Shown piece by piece: positions 40,387 to 49,270 of a stretch of 52,028 nucleotides of DNA. The stretch is taken from positions 1 to 52,028 of the forward strand of contig JAEEHC010000041.1 of the NCBI GenBank assembly GCA_016280635.1, written 5' to 3'. Positions within the stretch are counted from its first letter, which is position 1. Every line of letters begins with the position of its first letter. The notes under the pieces are model-generated. The model searched no databases. It was not told the DNA's origin and saw nothing but the letters and a program-made list of their open reading frames with translations. This DNA is from Erysipelotrichaceae bacterium. Lineage in GTDB: Bacteria > Bacillota_I > Bacilli_A > Erysipelotrichales > Erysipelotrichaceae. The position numbers and the translations under genes are program-made.

Positions 40387-40460
40387 GTTGTTCTCCTTCA
40401 GTAACCCGCCTTTTAAGCGAGCCAAAGGCAATTATAAGTCATCATCAGGGAAATGTCCAA
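40387..40460 (-). promoter_or_regulatory. queT promoter and structured short leader
   Basis: TTGGAC and TATAAT (18-base spacing) stand at about 40460-40427 in the minus direction. The roughly 45-base leader contains CTCGC pairing with GCGGG, and CCTT able to pair with AAGG of the ribosome binding site, so translation could be blocked. It does not match the preQ1 class I or II consensus as I recall them. Confidence 0.5.
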
Positions 40461-40470
40461 ATAAAATTAA

Positions 40471-40490
40471 ACAGACCGTTGCCGGTCTGT
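40471..40490 (-). terminator. Terminator of recJ
   Basis: ACAGACCG pairs with CGGTCTGT around a GCAA loop, followed by TTAATTTTATTT in the minus direction. It lies about 90 bases past the recJ stop. Confidence 0.75.
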
Positions 40491-40579
40491 CCGATTGATA
40501 TTGTCTGTCCTTAACAGGCTTCATTCATCTTTCAACAGTCTTTACGATATCTCAATGACGGTACAGCCTGCACTCAGAG

Positions 40580-42172
40580 TTACTCAATCTCCTTGATCAC
40601 TATCTGATAGCTCGTCCGGTTGCGGAACTTGTTTTCCTGCAGATTGCCATAGACCGTTACATATTCCCGGTTGCGGTAGGCAGCCAGGCCTTCATTATTG
40701 AAGCTGATGAAATCAACGGCGCCGACTTTCCATTTCAACTGGTGATCGTTCTTCAGCATCATCAGCGAGTCATTGGGGATCGTTATCTTCATTAACGGCA
40801 GCTTGCGGTCCTGACCATAGGGACGATGGCGGTAAAGCTCTTCAATGGCCTGTACGGTAAGGTCGGACATGCTTACTTCAATGTATTCGTGCAGGGAATC
40901 GGTGGAAAGGCCATGACAGCGCTCATGCAGATAGTCATCCAAAAGTTTGAGGTCTTCCCTTCTGACGGTGATGCCGCAGGCCTTGGCGTGACCGCCCAGA
41001 TTGACGGTGTGGCCCCGGAAGTCTTCCAGAATTTCCATCAGGTCGATCTCACCGACAGCCCGGCCGGAGCCGATGGCGTTTTCACCGCTGTCCGTCAGCA
41101 CGAAGGTAACCTTGCGGGTTTCATCGGCAATCCGGGAAGCGATAAGTCCGAGAATGCCGATGTGCAGGGCGGGGTCATGGAGGAAGTTGACGGTATCATC
41201 TTCCCTTATCTGTTCCTTAAGCAGCTGATACTGCTGCTGGGAAAGACTCTTGCGCTGCTCATTAAGTTCACCGATCAGCTGGGACAGTTCGCTGACCAGC
41301 CGGGGGTCATCGCTGATGAAGTATCTGACCAGCTTGTTGGCCTGTGATACCGGATCGACCGACATCCGTCCGGCAGAGTTGATCTTCGGTACCGCCTTGT
41401 AGGAAATGTCGCTCTCCGAGATTGGATAGCTGAATTCCTCCAGCATCTCCACCTGCGGATAGATATGGCTGTTCAGCAGTTTCAGTCCGTCGCGGACGAT
41501 CTGAACGTTAATGCCTTTAAGACTCATGACGTCGCCGATGATCGAGATCATGGCCAGAATGGCCATCTTCTCATCGTCAACCTTCAGGTAGCGAGCCAGC
41601 ATGTAAACGACCGCACCGCCGGAGAGATACCGGCAGTCCTCACCCATCAGATCCGGGTGCAGAAGCAGATCGCTCTCCACCTTTTCGCTGATCTGGTGGT
41701 GGTCTGTAACGATGGTAATCATGCCGTGCTCTCTGGCCCATTTTAAGCCTTCTGAAGCGCTGACGCCGTTATCAACGGTAACTAATACCTCATAGCCCTT
41801 TTCGTGGGCCAGAGCCAGTTTTTCGACGTTCAGGCCATAGCCCTCATTAATTCGTGAGGGAATGTAGTAGCCGGCCTGGATGCCCATCTTCCGCATGATC
41901 ATCATCATGATGCTGGTAGCGCAGATGCCATCACAGTCATAGTCTCCGAAGATGAAGACCTTTTTTCCCTTACGGCTGATCTCTTCAAGTTTTTCCCTTA
42001 TCGGAGCGTAAAGTTTCTCATCAAAAGCAGGATACTGACAGGGCGCAAAAAAGGAAGCCATGTCCTTTTCGTCATAATGCATGCTGATCAGCACCTTGGC
42101 CAGCAGGGAGTTTATTGAGTATTTCTCCATCAGTGCGGCCATCTGTGATGTGTCGACTTGTATGTATGACAT
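40580..42172 (-). CDS. recJ: Single-stranded-DNA-specific exonuclease RecJ
   Basis: RecJ degrades single-stranded DNA 5' to 3' in recombination and mismatch repair. The 530-residue protein has the DHH-family motifs: GDYDCDG (76-82; Asp77, Asp79, Asp81), DNGVS near 134, DHH (157-159), and GGHAKACG of the DHHA1 domain near 395. It is shorter than Bacillus RecJ, which has an extra C-terminal domain, and close to the minimal core. It follows the SecDF-like gene by 24 bases. Confidence 0.95.
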   Translation of the reverse strand: MSYIQVDTSQMAALMEKYSINSLLAKVLISMHYDEKDMASFFAPCQYPAFDEKLYAPIREKLEEISRKGKKVFIFGDYDCDGICATSIMMMIMRKMGIQAGYYIPSRINEGYGLNVEKLALAHEKGYEVLVTVDNGVSASEGLKWAREHGMITIVTDHHQISEKVESDLLLHPDLMGEDCRYLSGGAVVYMLARYLKVDDEKMAILAMISIIGDVMSLKGINVQIVRDGLKLLNSHIYPQVEMLEEFSYPISESDISYKAVPKINSAGRMSVDPVSQANKLVRYFISDDPRLVSELSQLIGELNEQRKSLSQQQYQLLKEQIREDDTVNFLHDPALHIGILGLIASRIADETRKVTFVLTDSGENAIGSGRAVGEIDLMEILEDFRGHTVNLGGHAKACGITVRREDLKLLDDYLHERCHGLSTDSLHEYIEVSMSDLTVQAIEELYRHRPYGQDRKLPLMKITIPNDSLMMLKNDHQLKWKVGAVDFISFNNEGLAAYRNREYVTVYGNLQENKFRNRTSYQIVIKEIE

Positions 42173-42196
42173 GTGCTTCCTCTTTTCTTTTTCTGA

Positions 42197-44131
42197 TTAT
42201 CTGATCTCGTTGATGCCGAAGACCGTTGCTTCCTTCAGTTCGTTGCTCTTTCTGGCAGCTTTCTTCTTGCCGGCCGGCTTATTGCGACGGTCGATGAAAT
42301 TCTTCAGCCACAGAGCCGCGGTTACGAAGCAGCCAGCACCGCAGCTGACGGCCGTAGCGACTACGATCAGGGACACTCCTGACAGGTAGCTGATTCCCAG
42401 CAGATAGACGGCAGCGCCGGCTATGATCAGGGCGATCAGGCAGATGCAGTAATCGCGGTTCAAGCGGGTGACGACGCCGTTATACATCTCCTGAACTTTT
42501 TCCTCGGACAGCTTGCCGCGGGAGATTTCCTTATAGCCGTCATTGAGCTCACGCAGAACGACCATCGCATAGATGAAGGACAGGGCACCGGTCAGTAAGG
42601 CCAGGCCATTGTACTGAGCATCCTTGAAGCGGTTGATCATGCACAGGTAGCCGCCCATGAAGGCTGTCAGGGCACCGCAGAGAACCGGCAGGTTGTTGTA
42701 GTTTCTCTTGGTCAGAGCGTTGAAGATGACGGCAGCCAGGATACCGGCAGCCATGCAGCAGGCGTTCTTGCCGACCAGAGCGATGTCAGCGTTATTGGAA
42801 AGCAGATGGACGAGTAATCCGACACCACAGCATCCAATCAGGATGTAGGCACCGGCCTTGAAGTTGCTTTCTTTGATCTTGAGCAGCTGCTTGTCCAGGA
42901 AGTAGGCGCTCTTTTCGAAGTAGTTGGAGCTGATCAGATGGTTCATCATGACCATGTTGCCAGCTAAGACAAACAGAACCAGGCAGACAGCCAGCACCAT
43001 GACGATGATGCCATAGCTTCTCAGTTCACCGACAAACAGGTAGGCAGCCAGGCCGCTAATCAGCATGAAGGCTGCACCGGCCAGAACCGTCGCCGCCATC
43101 TGACGGCTGACAGTTGTATAGCTGGTACGGGCATTCCGTCCGGTCTGCAGCTCAGATCCGAACTTGTCGTTGTAGTGAATGGTGACGAACAGACCGGCAA
43201 ACAGGGCGGTCAGCACCAGGGCAACCGTCTCGAGTTTAAAGCTGACATCCAGCCAGCTGATGGAGATCAGAGAGGCTACCGTAAAGGCAAACAGGCTGAC
43301 GGTATTGACCAGACCGGTGAGTCTGTACTTGTAGATCAGATACAGGCCGATCAGTGCCAGTGAGGCAAACAAGCCGGCAAATACTCTGTTCAGAGCGCCT
43401 TTGCCATAAGTGGCTTCAACGCTTTCAAAGGCCTTTTCGCTGATGGCAGCCGGTAAAACGCCGCCGTTGACGACTCTGACATCATTGAGAGTCTCTTCAT
43501 AGTTCTTATTGGTAGTGACATAGAAATCACCGTCCAGAGCGCTGGACATTCTGGCACCGATCAGAAAGGCCGGATTGTCCTTGGCAGCTTCCGTCTCGTA
43601 TTTCTGGTCAGCCTGATAGTCGACCCAGACTACCAGCATGGTGTCGTTGGCGGCAACCATGGCAGCATGGAGAGCCTTCAGAGCGTCAACTGAGCCGACG
43701 CGGAAGTAAACGGTCGTACCGTTTTCGGCCTTGCCGCAGGCCAGCGGATTCTCATCAGCCAGAACGCCCTCGCTGGCCAGCTTTTCATCCTTGCTGTTGC
43801 GCAGGGATAATTCACCGGTACGGGTCAGGTTCTTTCTCAGGTTATCGTTGTCTTCGATGCCGTTATAGATCAGAGTGATCTGTGATCCCTCAACGCTGGT
43901 TGTGACGCTGTCAGCCCCAAAGGCATAAAGTCTCTTTTCCAGCACGTCCGCGGCCTTTTTGACTGTCTCGCTGTCTGATGAATCAACATCATAGACCAGC
44001 TTGTAGCCGTCGGTCAGGTCAGTTGAGGCGTTGGCCTCCTTCGGCAGATTTCTGCCGACCATGAATGTCAGGGCAACCAATACGGCCATCAGTAACAGGC
44101 CGAAGGTCAGATGTCCACTACTTTTCTTCAT
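42197..44131 (-). CDS. secDF: SecDF-like export membrane protein, divergent
   Basis: The 644-residue protein has an N-terminal membrane segment, a SecD-type extracytoplasmic domain (P1-like, about 40-235, with TGELSLRNS and GGVLPAAISEKAF), then about eleven membrane helices in two halves, as in fused SecDF. The order comN-secDF-recJ is the Firmicute one. However, the usual Asp-containing membrane signatures (AVDxNVxIxERIREE in SecD, NDTVVVFDRIRE in SecF) are absent; the aligned segments read LFAGLFVTIHYNDKFG and SFIYAMVVLRELNDG. ATG 44131 follows AAGGTGG. Role as a proton-driven SecDF is therefore doubtful. Confidence 0.75.
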   Translation of the reverse strand: MKKSSGHLTFGLLLMAVLVALTFMVGRNLPKEANASTDLTDGYKLVYDVDSSDSETVKKAADVLEKRLYAFGADSVTTSVEGSQITLIYNGIEDNDNLRKNLTRTGELSLRNSKDEKLASEGVLADENPLACGKAENGTTVYFRVGSVDALKALHAAMVAANDTMLVVWVDYQADQKYETEAAKDNPAFLIGARMSSALDGDFYVTTNKNYEETLNDVRVVNGGVLPAAISEKAFESVEATYGKGALNRVFAGLFASLALIGLYLIYKYRLTGLVNTVSLFAFTVASLISISWLDVSFKLETVALVLTALFAGLFVTIHYNDKFGSELQTGRNARTSYTTVSRQMAATVLAGAAFMLISGLAAYLFVGELRSYGIIVMVLAVCLVLFVLAGNMVMMNHLISSNYFEKSAYFLDKQLLKIKESNFKAGAYILIGCCGVGLLVHLLSNNADIALVGKNACCMAAGILAAVIFNALTKRNYNNLPVLCGALTAFMGGYLCMINRFKDAQYNGLALLTGALSFIYAMVVLRELNDGYKEISRGKLSEEKVQEMYNGVVTRLNRDYCICLIALIIAGAAVYLLGISYLSGVSLIVVATAVSCGAGCFVTAALWLKNFIDRRNKPAGKKKAARKSNELKEATVFGINEIR

Positions 44132-44381
44132 ATGTTCCACCTTCTAATGTATTAAAATTGTAATCCAGCTGCTTACCCTGCTTGGTAAAGTAGTTGGCAA
44201 CTTCATAAAAGTTCAGTTCCTCAATATCTGCGGCGATCTGATACAGATGCTCGGGCAGACCGTTCTGCCACTTGGTGGCGAACATGACTTCCTTAAGCTG
44301 TTCAAAGGTCAGATCGTTGAAATAGCTTCTTTGCAGAGAATATAACTTGATATTCAGCAGAAAATCCAATTGCTTATCCAT
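44118..44381 (-). CDS. comN: ComN-type post-transcriptional regulator
   Basis: An 87-residue protein starting MDKQLDFLLNIKLYSLQRS. Its helical pattern and the LPEHLYQIAADIEEL segment resemble ComN/YrzD, which in Bacillus influences comE mRNA levels and lies beside secDF. ATG 44381 with a GGGAG site is preferred over TTG 44399, which overlaps that site. The end overlaps secDF by 14 bases. Confidence 0.7.
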   Translation of the reverse strand: MDKQLDFLLNIKLYSLQRSYFNDLTFEQLKEVMFATKWQNGLPEHLYQIAADIEELNFYEVANYFTKQGKQLDYNFNTLEGGTYEEK

Positions 44382-44405
44382 CCTGTTTTCTCCCTTCAAA
44401 TGAGT

Positions 44406-44434
44406 ATTATACTATTTTTCATACCCGTTCACAA
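44406..44434 (-). promoter_or_regulatory. Promoter of comN-secDF-recJ
   Basis: TTGTGA (complement 44429-44434) and TATAAT (44406-44411) are exactly 17 bases apart, inside and directly after the murD end. Confidence 0.65.
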
Positions 44435-45728
44435 TTTCCTTGAACTCATCGCCCCGAACTTCAAAGTTGGGGTACTGGTCCCAGGAAGCGCACACCGGCG
44501 ACAACAGTACGACATCGCCCGGCTCAGCCGCCTCATGAGCGGCATCCAGAGCCTGACGCTGGTTATCAAAGATCCTGACATTATTGAAGATCTTCTCAAA
44601 CATGTGCTTGGTCTCACCAAAGGCATACATGCACTTGACATGTCCCAGATAGGGGATCAGATCATCAAAGCCGACCTTCTTGTCATAACCGCCGACCAGC
44701 AGGTGTACCGGCTGGCTGAAGGCCTTCAGGGCCACGATGGTCGAATCGACGTTGGTGCCCTTGGAATCGTTATAGTACTTGACGCCATTAAGTTCCCGGA
44801 CATACTCGATCCGGTGGGCAACACCGCGGAAATCAGCCATGACCTGATGGATGTCCTCAGGTGAAACGCCCATCAGATAGCCCATCGCTGAGGCGATCAT
44901 GCAGTTCTGCACATTGTGCTCGCCTACCAGCTGGAACTGGTCGAGATTGACGAGTTCAATGCCGCGGAAATAGATGCGGTTATCCTTGCGGTAGACATCG
45001 CAGTCCGTTCTCTTCAGTGAGAAGTCGATTACCTGGCAGGGAATGTCAACCGCGTACTTCATGATGGCTTCATCATCGATGTTCCGTAAGAAGTAATCGT
45101 TTTCGTCCTGCAGCTGATAGATCTTCGTCTTGACGGAATAGTATTTATCCAGCGTGCCGAAGAAGTCGATGTGGTCTTCGGACAGGTTGGTAATTACGGA
45201 AACATGAGGCTTGAAAGTCTCCACGCCAAGCAGCTGGAAGGCGCCGATTTCAATGGCCAGATCCAGTGAACGGCCGTCTTCGATGTTCAGCAGGGCGTCG
45301 CAGACCGGATAGCCGATGTTGCCACAGGCGACATTTTCCGGATTGAGTTTCTTCAACAGCGCTTCGCACATCGTTGTGGTCGTGGTCTTGCCGTTGGTAC
45401 CGGTGATGGCAACATAGCGGTGCTGTTTCTGGTGAGAGAGTCCGACTTCGATCTCGTTATAGATCGGGGTCTTCTTTTCCACAAAGTGAGCGATCAGCGG
45501 CATGGTGTAGCGGATGCCGGGGTTCTTGACCACAAAGGCGAAGTCGATCTCCTTCAGCAGATCCGGATGACCGCCGTCATATACCTTGATGCCCTGGCTG
45601 ATCAGTTCATCCCGGTTAGCCAGAACCTTGGCATCGGTCAGGTAGACATCATAGCCGTTTTTATTCAGGAATCTTACGGCTGCCAGTCCGCTCTTGGCCG
45701 CGCCGACAACTAAAACCTTCTTATTCAT
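44412..45728 (-). CDS. murD: UDP-N-acetylmuramoylalanine--D-glutamate ligase
   Basis: MurD adds D-Glu to UDP-MurNAc-L-Ala in peptidoglycan precursor synthesis. The 438-residue protein has an N-terminal Rossmann-type domain (VLVVGAAKSGLAAVRFL), the ATP loop GTNGKTTTT near 113, NLSEDHIDF near 180 and YNDSKGTNVDST near 318. ATG 45728 overlaps the mraY TAA (TAATG) and is chosen over an upstream start. It is the last dcw-cluster gene here; murG, ftsW and ftsQ do not follow. Confidence 0.96.
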   Translation of the reverse strand: MNKKVLVVGAAKSGLAAVRFLNKNGYDVYLTDAKVLANRDELISQGIKVYDGGHPDLLKEIDFAFVVKNPGIRYTMPLIAHFVEKKTPIYNEIEVGLSHQKQHRYVAITGTNGKTTTTTMCEALLKKLNPENVACGNIGYPVCDALLNIEDGRSLDLAIEIGAFQLLGVETFKPHVSVITNLSEDHIDFFGTLDKYYSVKTKIYQLQDENDYFLRNIDDEAIMKYAVDIPCQVIDFSLKRTDCDVYRKDNRIYFRGIELVNLDQFQLVGEHNVQNCMIASAMGYLMGVSPEDIHQVMADFRGVAHRIEYVRELNGVKYYNDSKGTNVDSTIVALKAFSQPVHLLVGGYDKKVGFDDLIPYLGHVKCMYAFGETKHMFEKIFNNVRIFDNQRQALDAAHEAAEPGDVVLLSPVCASWDQYPNFEVRGDEFKEIVNGYEK

Positions 45729-46693
45729 TACATGCACGCTCCCATAATCAGTCCAATGACGCACAGCACGGCTCCGGCGGCCCAGAAGACGTGCACGACC
45801 TTGGTTTCCGGCCAGCCACCCAGTTCAAAGTGGTGATGCAGCGGGCTCATCCGGAAGATGCGCTTGCCGGTCAGCTGGAAGCTTGCCACCTGCAGCATGA
45901 CGCTTAATACCTCGACCACAAAGACGCCCCCGATCAGAATCAGAGCGATCTCTTCCTTGGTAACCATGGCTACGGCAGCCAATAAGCCGCCTAAGGCCAG
46001 GGATCCGGTATCGCCCATGAAGATCTGGGCGGGATGAATGTTATAGCGCAGATAGCCGATCAGCGAGCCGATGACGCCGCATAGGAAGATGGCAACGGAA
46101 TCAAGGTTGGCCCTAAAACAGAAGTAGACAAACGGGATCAGAGCCAGAATGGTCAGTCCGGCGCATAAGCCGTCCAGGCCGTCTGACAGGTTTACGGCAT
46201 TGGATTCACCGGTAAACATGATGAAGACGACGACCATGTAGAACCATCCCAGATCAACGGTAGCATGGAAGAAGGGAATCGTGACTGTGGAATCATTGAA
46301 ATTGCGGTAGACCAAGAAGAAGACGATGGCCAGTACGGACTGCATCAGAAACTTCATCTTCGGGGTAAGACCTTCATGCTGGTGCTTGACGACAATGATG
46401 AAGTCATCAACAAAGCCGATCAGACCGTAGCCGATGAAGGCCAGCACCACGATCAGCAGCGGCATCTGCACGAAAGCCGTCGGCTGAACGATCAGCGAAG
46501 CCAGAATGCTGGTGATGATGAAAACTACTCCACCCATCGGCGGCGTACCCGCCTTAACCTGATGACTCTTGGGTCCCAGTTCGTAAATCGTCTGTCCGAA
46601 TTTCAGTTTATGCAGGATCGGAATGGCGACCGGATACAGCAGCAATGCTGAGATCAGGCCGATTCCGAAGGCCAGAATCATGCGTGTTCCCAT
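45728..46693 (-). CDS. mraY: Phospho-N-acetylmuramoyl-pentapeptide transferase
   Basis: MraY makes lipid I in the membrane by transferring phospho-MurNAc-pentapeptide to undecaprenyl phosphate. The 321-residue protein has ten membrane helices, GTPPMGGVVF near 47, NLSDGLDGL (Asp-rich catalytic loop) near 168, MGDTGSLALGG near 225 and the SPLHHHFELGG end near 285. ATG 46693 with TGGAGG is preferred over the longer reading. It has its own promoter. Confidence 0.96.
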   Translation of the reverse strand: MGTRMILAFGIGLISALLLYPVAIPILHKLKFGQTIYELGPKSHQVKAGTPPMGGVVFIITSILASLIVQPTAFVQMPLLIVVLAFIGYGLIGFVDDFIIVVKHQHEGLTPKMKFLMQSVLAIVFFLVYRNFNDSTVTIPFFHATVDLGWFYMVVVFIMFTGESNAVNLSDGLDGLCAGLTILALIPFVYFCFRANLDSVAIFLCGVIGSLIGYLRYNIHPAQIFMGDTGSLALGGLLAAVAMVTKEEIALILIGGVFVVEVLSVMLQVASFQLTGKRIFRMSPLHHHFELGGWPETKVVHVFWAAGAVLCVIGLIMGACM

Positions 46694-46717
46694 AATAAAA
46701 CCTCCACAGCATTTCCT

Positions 46718-46746
46718 ATTATATACTAGCCGTCTGTTTTCCTCAA
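46718..46746 (-). promoter_or_regulatory. mraY promoter
   Basis: TTGAGG (complement 46741-46746) and TATAAT (46718-46723) are 17 bases apart, just beyond the pbpB terminator. Confidence 0.75.
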
Positions 46747-46748
46747 CA

Positions 46749-46777
46749 GAAAAAACAGGGCCATAGCTGACCCTGTT
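46749..46777 (-). terminator. Terminator of the mraZ-pbpB operon
   Basis: AACAGGG pairs with CCCTGTT, followed by TTTTTT in the minus direction. The pbpB stop codon overlaps the stem. Confidence 0.75.
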
Positions 46778-48974
46778 AATCTTCAAATTTCAGATTGATG
46801 ATGACGCTCTTATCGATCGGCGTGCCCGGTTCGACCGACTGTGAGCTGACAAATCCATATCCTTCCGTCTTTATGCCGATGCCGGTAAGATCCCAGAAGG
46901 CCATTACCTCACTGCGGCTCCAGCCATGCATGTCGGGCATCACAATACCATCAGAGGAAGTCAGAAGCAGGATGCGCTGACCGGAAATGATCCGGCTGTC
47001 TTCCAGAGGATACTGACGGATGACGGAATCACCGCTGCCCAGAATCACCGTCTCCACGCTCTTGCCGCTTAAGGCATCGCTGACATAATCAAGGGTATGG
47101 TTTCTGAGGTTGTCCATGATGTAGATTTCCTTCTTCTCCTGCTTTTCCGGCCTCTGCTGACCGTTCATCAGCTTGAGTTCGTCAATGCACTGCTGAAGCA
47201 GGGTCTTGACATACTTGAAGTTGCGCTGACGGTCCAGGGAGTCCTGGTAGGCTACATAGACCAATACCTGAGGATCATCAGCCGGAAGGGTGATCATGAC
47301 GGAGTGGATGACATCGTCATAGGTGTAGACCCCCTGCTCATTGACGACCGGTGCCGTACCGGTCTTGCAGCCGACGGTAATGCCTGGTATCTCCAGGGTA
47401 TGAGCGGAAACATGATAGCCGGAGTGGCAGACCTGATACATCAGTTCCAGCATCTGTCTGGCCGTTGAGGCCTTGATCGGCGTGGATACTTCCTGCCGTG
47501 AACCCTGATAGATCTTTTCTCCGGTAGCCGGATCACTGATCGATTCGATGATGTAGGGCTTTATCATGGTGCCCTCATTGCAGAAGGCACTGTAAGCCTG
47601 AATCATCTGCAGGGCATTGCAGCTCATGCCTGAGCCGAAACTGGAACAGGCCAGCGAGTAGACATTGGTGAAATTATGCAGTCCGTAATTGCCGCCCTCG
47701 GAAATGCCCATCACATCTACCGGCTTGAAGAAGCCAAAAGCATCAACATACTTTTCCCAGTTCTGCTTTCCGATCTGCTCTTCCAATAGCGTTACCGTTC
47801 CCACATTGTAGGAATTGATGAAGGCTCTTTCGAAGGTAGTCATGCCATACTGGGCATTGCCGCTGTTGTGAATGACCATTGAGGACTGGCCCTTCTGGAC
47901 CCGCTTGAGATTACCTCTGGAATCGGTGCCGATATAGTAGTTATTAGCGTTGAACTGGGCATCCTTGTTGAAGTGGCCCAGATCGATGGCGGCAGCGTAA
48001 GTTATCGACTTCATTGTTGAGCCGGGTTCATACGGCAGCGTCGCGCAGTAGTCATTGTAATCTTCCACATTCATGGTATTGGGGTCAAAGGTCGGATAGG
48101 AATTGTAGGCATAGATGGCGCCGCTCTTGGCATCCATGACGATGGCCCAGGCCTTGTCGACATCACTGCCGATGTGCATGATGCTGTCCAGCATGTCGTT
48201 AACGCCGCGCTGCAGGACATTGTTAAGTGTCAGAGTCACATCATAGCCGTTAATGGCATCGACTTTTTCCAGTTCACCGCCGGGAAGCATGTTGTTGTTG
48301 ACATCGCTGTAGTACTGCTGATGGCCGTCGGAACCGCTGAGCTGCTCATTGAGCTGTCTTTCCACTCCGGACAGACCAGCCATACCTCCGCTGTTTTCAG
48401 GTGCGTTGTTATTGACATAGCCGACCAGATGCGAGGCGAAGGAACCCATCGGGTAATAACGGCGGGTCGAACTCTCCCAGGTTATGCCGGGAAGTTTCAA
48501 ATCCTCAATTTTCTTCTTGGTATCAGAATCCAGATTGGAGCCGGCTGTACCGATCTCAACCTGGTAACGATTCAAAGTCAGACGGGAGTAAATATACTCC
48601 TCGTCAACACCCAGGATCGGGGCGATGGCCTTGGCCGTATCGCGGGGATCACTGACATAGTCGGGGACTACCATCTTCTTACCAGACTCTCCATCGACTA
48701 CTGTCTTTTTATGTGTAGGGGAAAGGATGAAGATGATCTTGTAGACTCTCTTGTCCATGGCAATGATGTTGCCATCGCCATCGCGGACATCGCCGCGCTC
48801 GGCCCTTATGGTCCGGTTGACGATGGAAACGCCTTCCGCCTGGCGGAAATCAACTTCAGCAAAGAAATTCTTTCCCTTGATATCAAGCAAAAGGACATTG
48901 GCTAACAGCAATGCCCCTGCGACAAGAATAACAATAGAGAGGAGGGTTATCTTAATGTTATTCGATCTTTTCAT
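46776..48974 (-). CDS. pbpB: Class B penicillin-binding protein with PASTA domains
   Basis: This transpeptidase crosslinks peptidoglycan at the division site. The 732-residue protein has a cytoplasmic start, one membrane helix (about 9-29), the pedestal domain, and a transpeptidase domain with SxxK (Ser319-Lys322 in EPGSTMK), SYNVGT and KTG (Lys537). Two PASTA domains end the protein (about 615-672 and 673-732), as in Bacillus PbpB/SpoVD. A sporulation SpoVD role cannot be excluded, but the mraZ-rsmH-ftsL context points to cell division. Confidence 0.93.
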   Translation of the reverse strand: MKRSNNIKITLLSIVILVAGALLLANVLLLDIKGKNFFAEVDFRQAEGVSIVNRTIRAERGDVRDGDGNIIAMDKRVYKIIFILSPTHKKTVVDGESGKKMVVPDYVSDPRDTAKAIAPILGVDEEYIYSRLTLNRYQVEIGTAGSNLDSDTKKKIEDLKLPGITWESSTRRYYPMGSFASHLVGYVNNNAPENSGGMAGLSGVERQLNEQLSGSDGHQQYYSDVNNNMLPGGELEKVDAINGYDVTLTLNNVLQRGVNDMLDSIMHIGSDVDKAWAIVMDAKSGAIYAYNSYPTFDPNTMNVEDYNDYCATLPYEPGSTMKSITYAAAIDLGHFNKDAQFNANNYYIGTDSRGNLKRVQKGQSSMVIHNSGNAQYGMTTFERAFINSYNVGTVTLLEEQIGKQNWEKYVDAFGFFKPVDVMGISEGGNYGLHNFTNVYSLACSSFGSGMSCNALQMIQAYSAFCNEGTMIKPYIIESISDPATGEKIYQGSRQEVSTPIKASTARQMLELMYQVCHSGYHVSAHTLEIPGITVGCKTGTAPVVNEQGVYTYDDVIHSVMITLPADDPQVLVYVAYQDSLDRQRNFKYVKTLLQQCIDELKLMNGQQRPEKQEKKEIYIMDNLRNHTLDYVSDALSGKSVETVILGSGDSVIRQYPLEDSRIISGQRILLLTSSDGIVMPDMHGWSRSEVMAFWDLTGIGIKTEGYGFVSSQSVEPGTPIDKSVIINLKFED

Positions 48975-48976
48975 TT

Positions 48977-49270
48977 TCAGTTACCCGTGACCGTCAGGTC
49001 GACTATGTTGGAAGTGTTGGCACTCTTCATCTGGCCGTCAACCATGCCTAGGACGCGGTTGCGGTCCTGAAGGTCAGCGATCTGAGTCTCCAGGGTATCG
49101 ATCTCAGCCTGAACGGCAGTGATATCCGTCTCAGTCTGCTTGATCTGCGCCTGCAGAGAAACGTTGTAGGACTTCAGAACGATGCTGGTGCCTAAGAAGG
49201 CCAGAAAAGACAAGGCAAACGCCACGATCAGAACGGTGATAAAGGTTGTTAAAATTCTCTTGCTCTTCAT
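48977..49270 (-). CDS. ftsL: FtsL-like septum protein
   Basis: This 97-residue protein has a short cytoplasmic part, one membrane helix (about 8-30) and a coiled coil (35-75). FtsL is weakly conserved in sequence, so assignment rests on the architecture and the position between rsmH and pbpB. It would form a complex with DivIC and FtsQ/DivIB and regulate septal synthesis. Its ATG overlaps the rsmH stop by 4 bases. Confidence 0.82.
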   Translation of the reverse strand: MKSKRILTTFITVLIVAFALSFLAFLGTSIVLKSYNVSLQAQIKQTETDITAVQAEIDTLETQIADLQDRNRVLGMVDGQMKSANTSNIVDLTVTGN

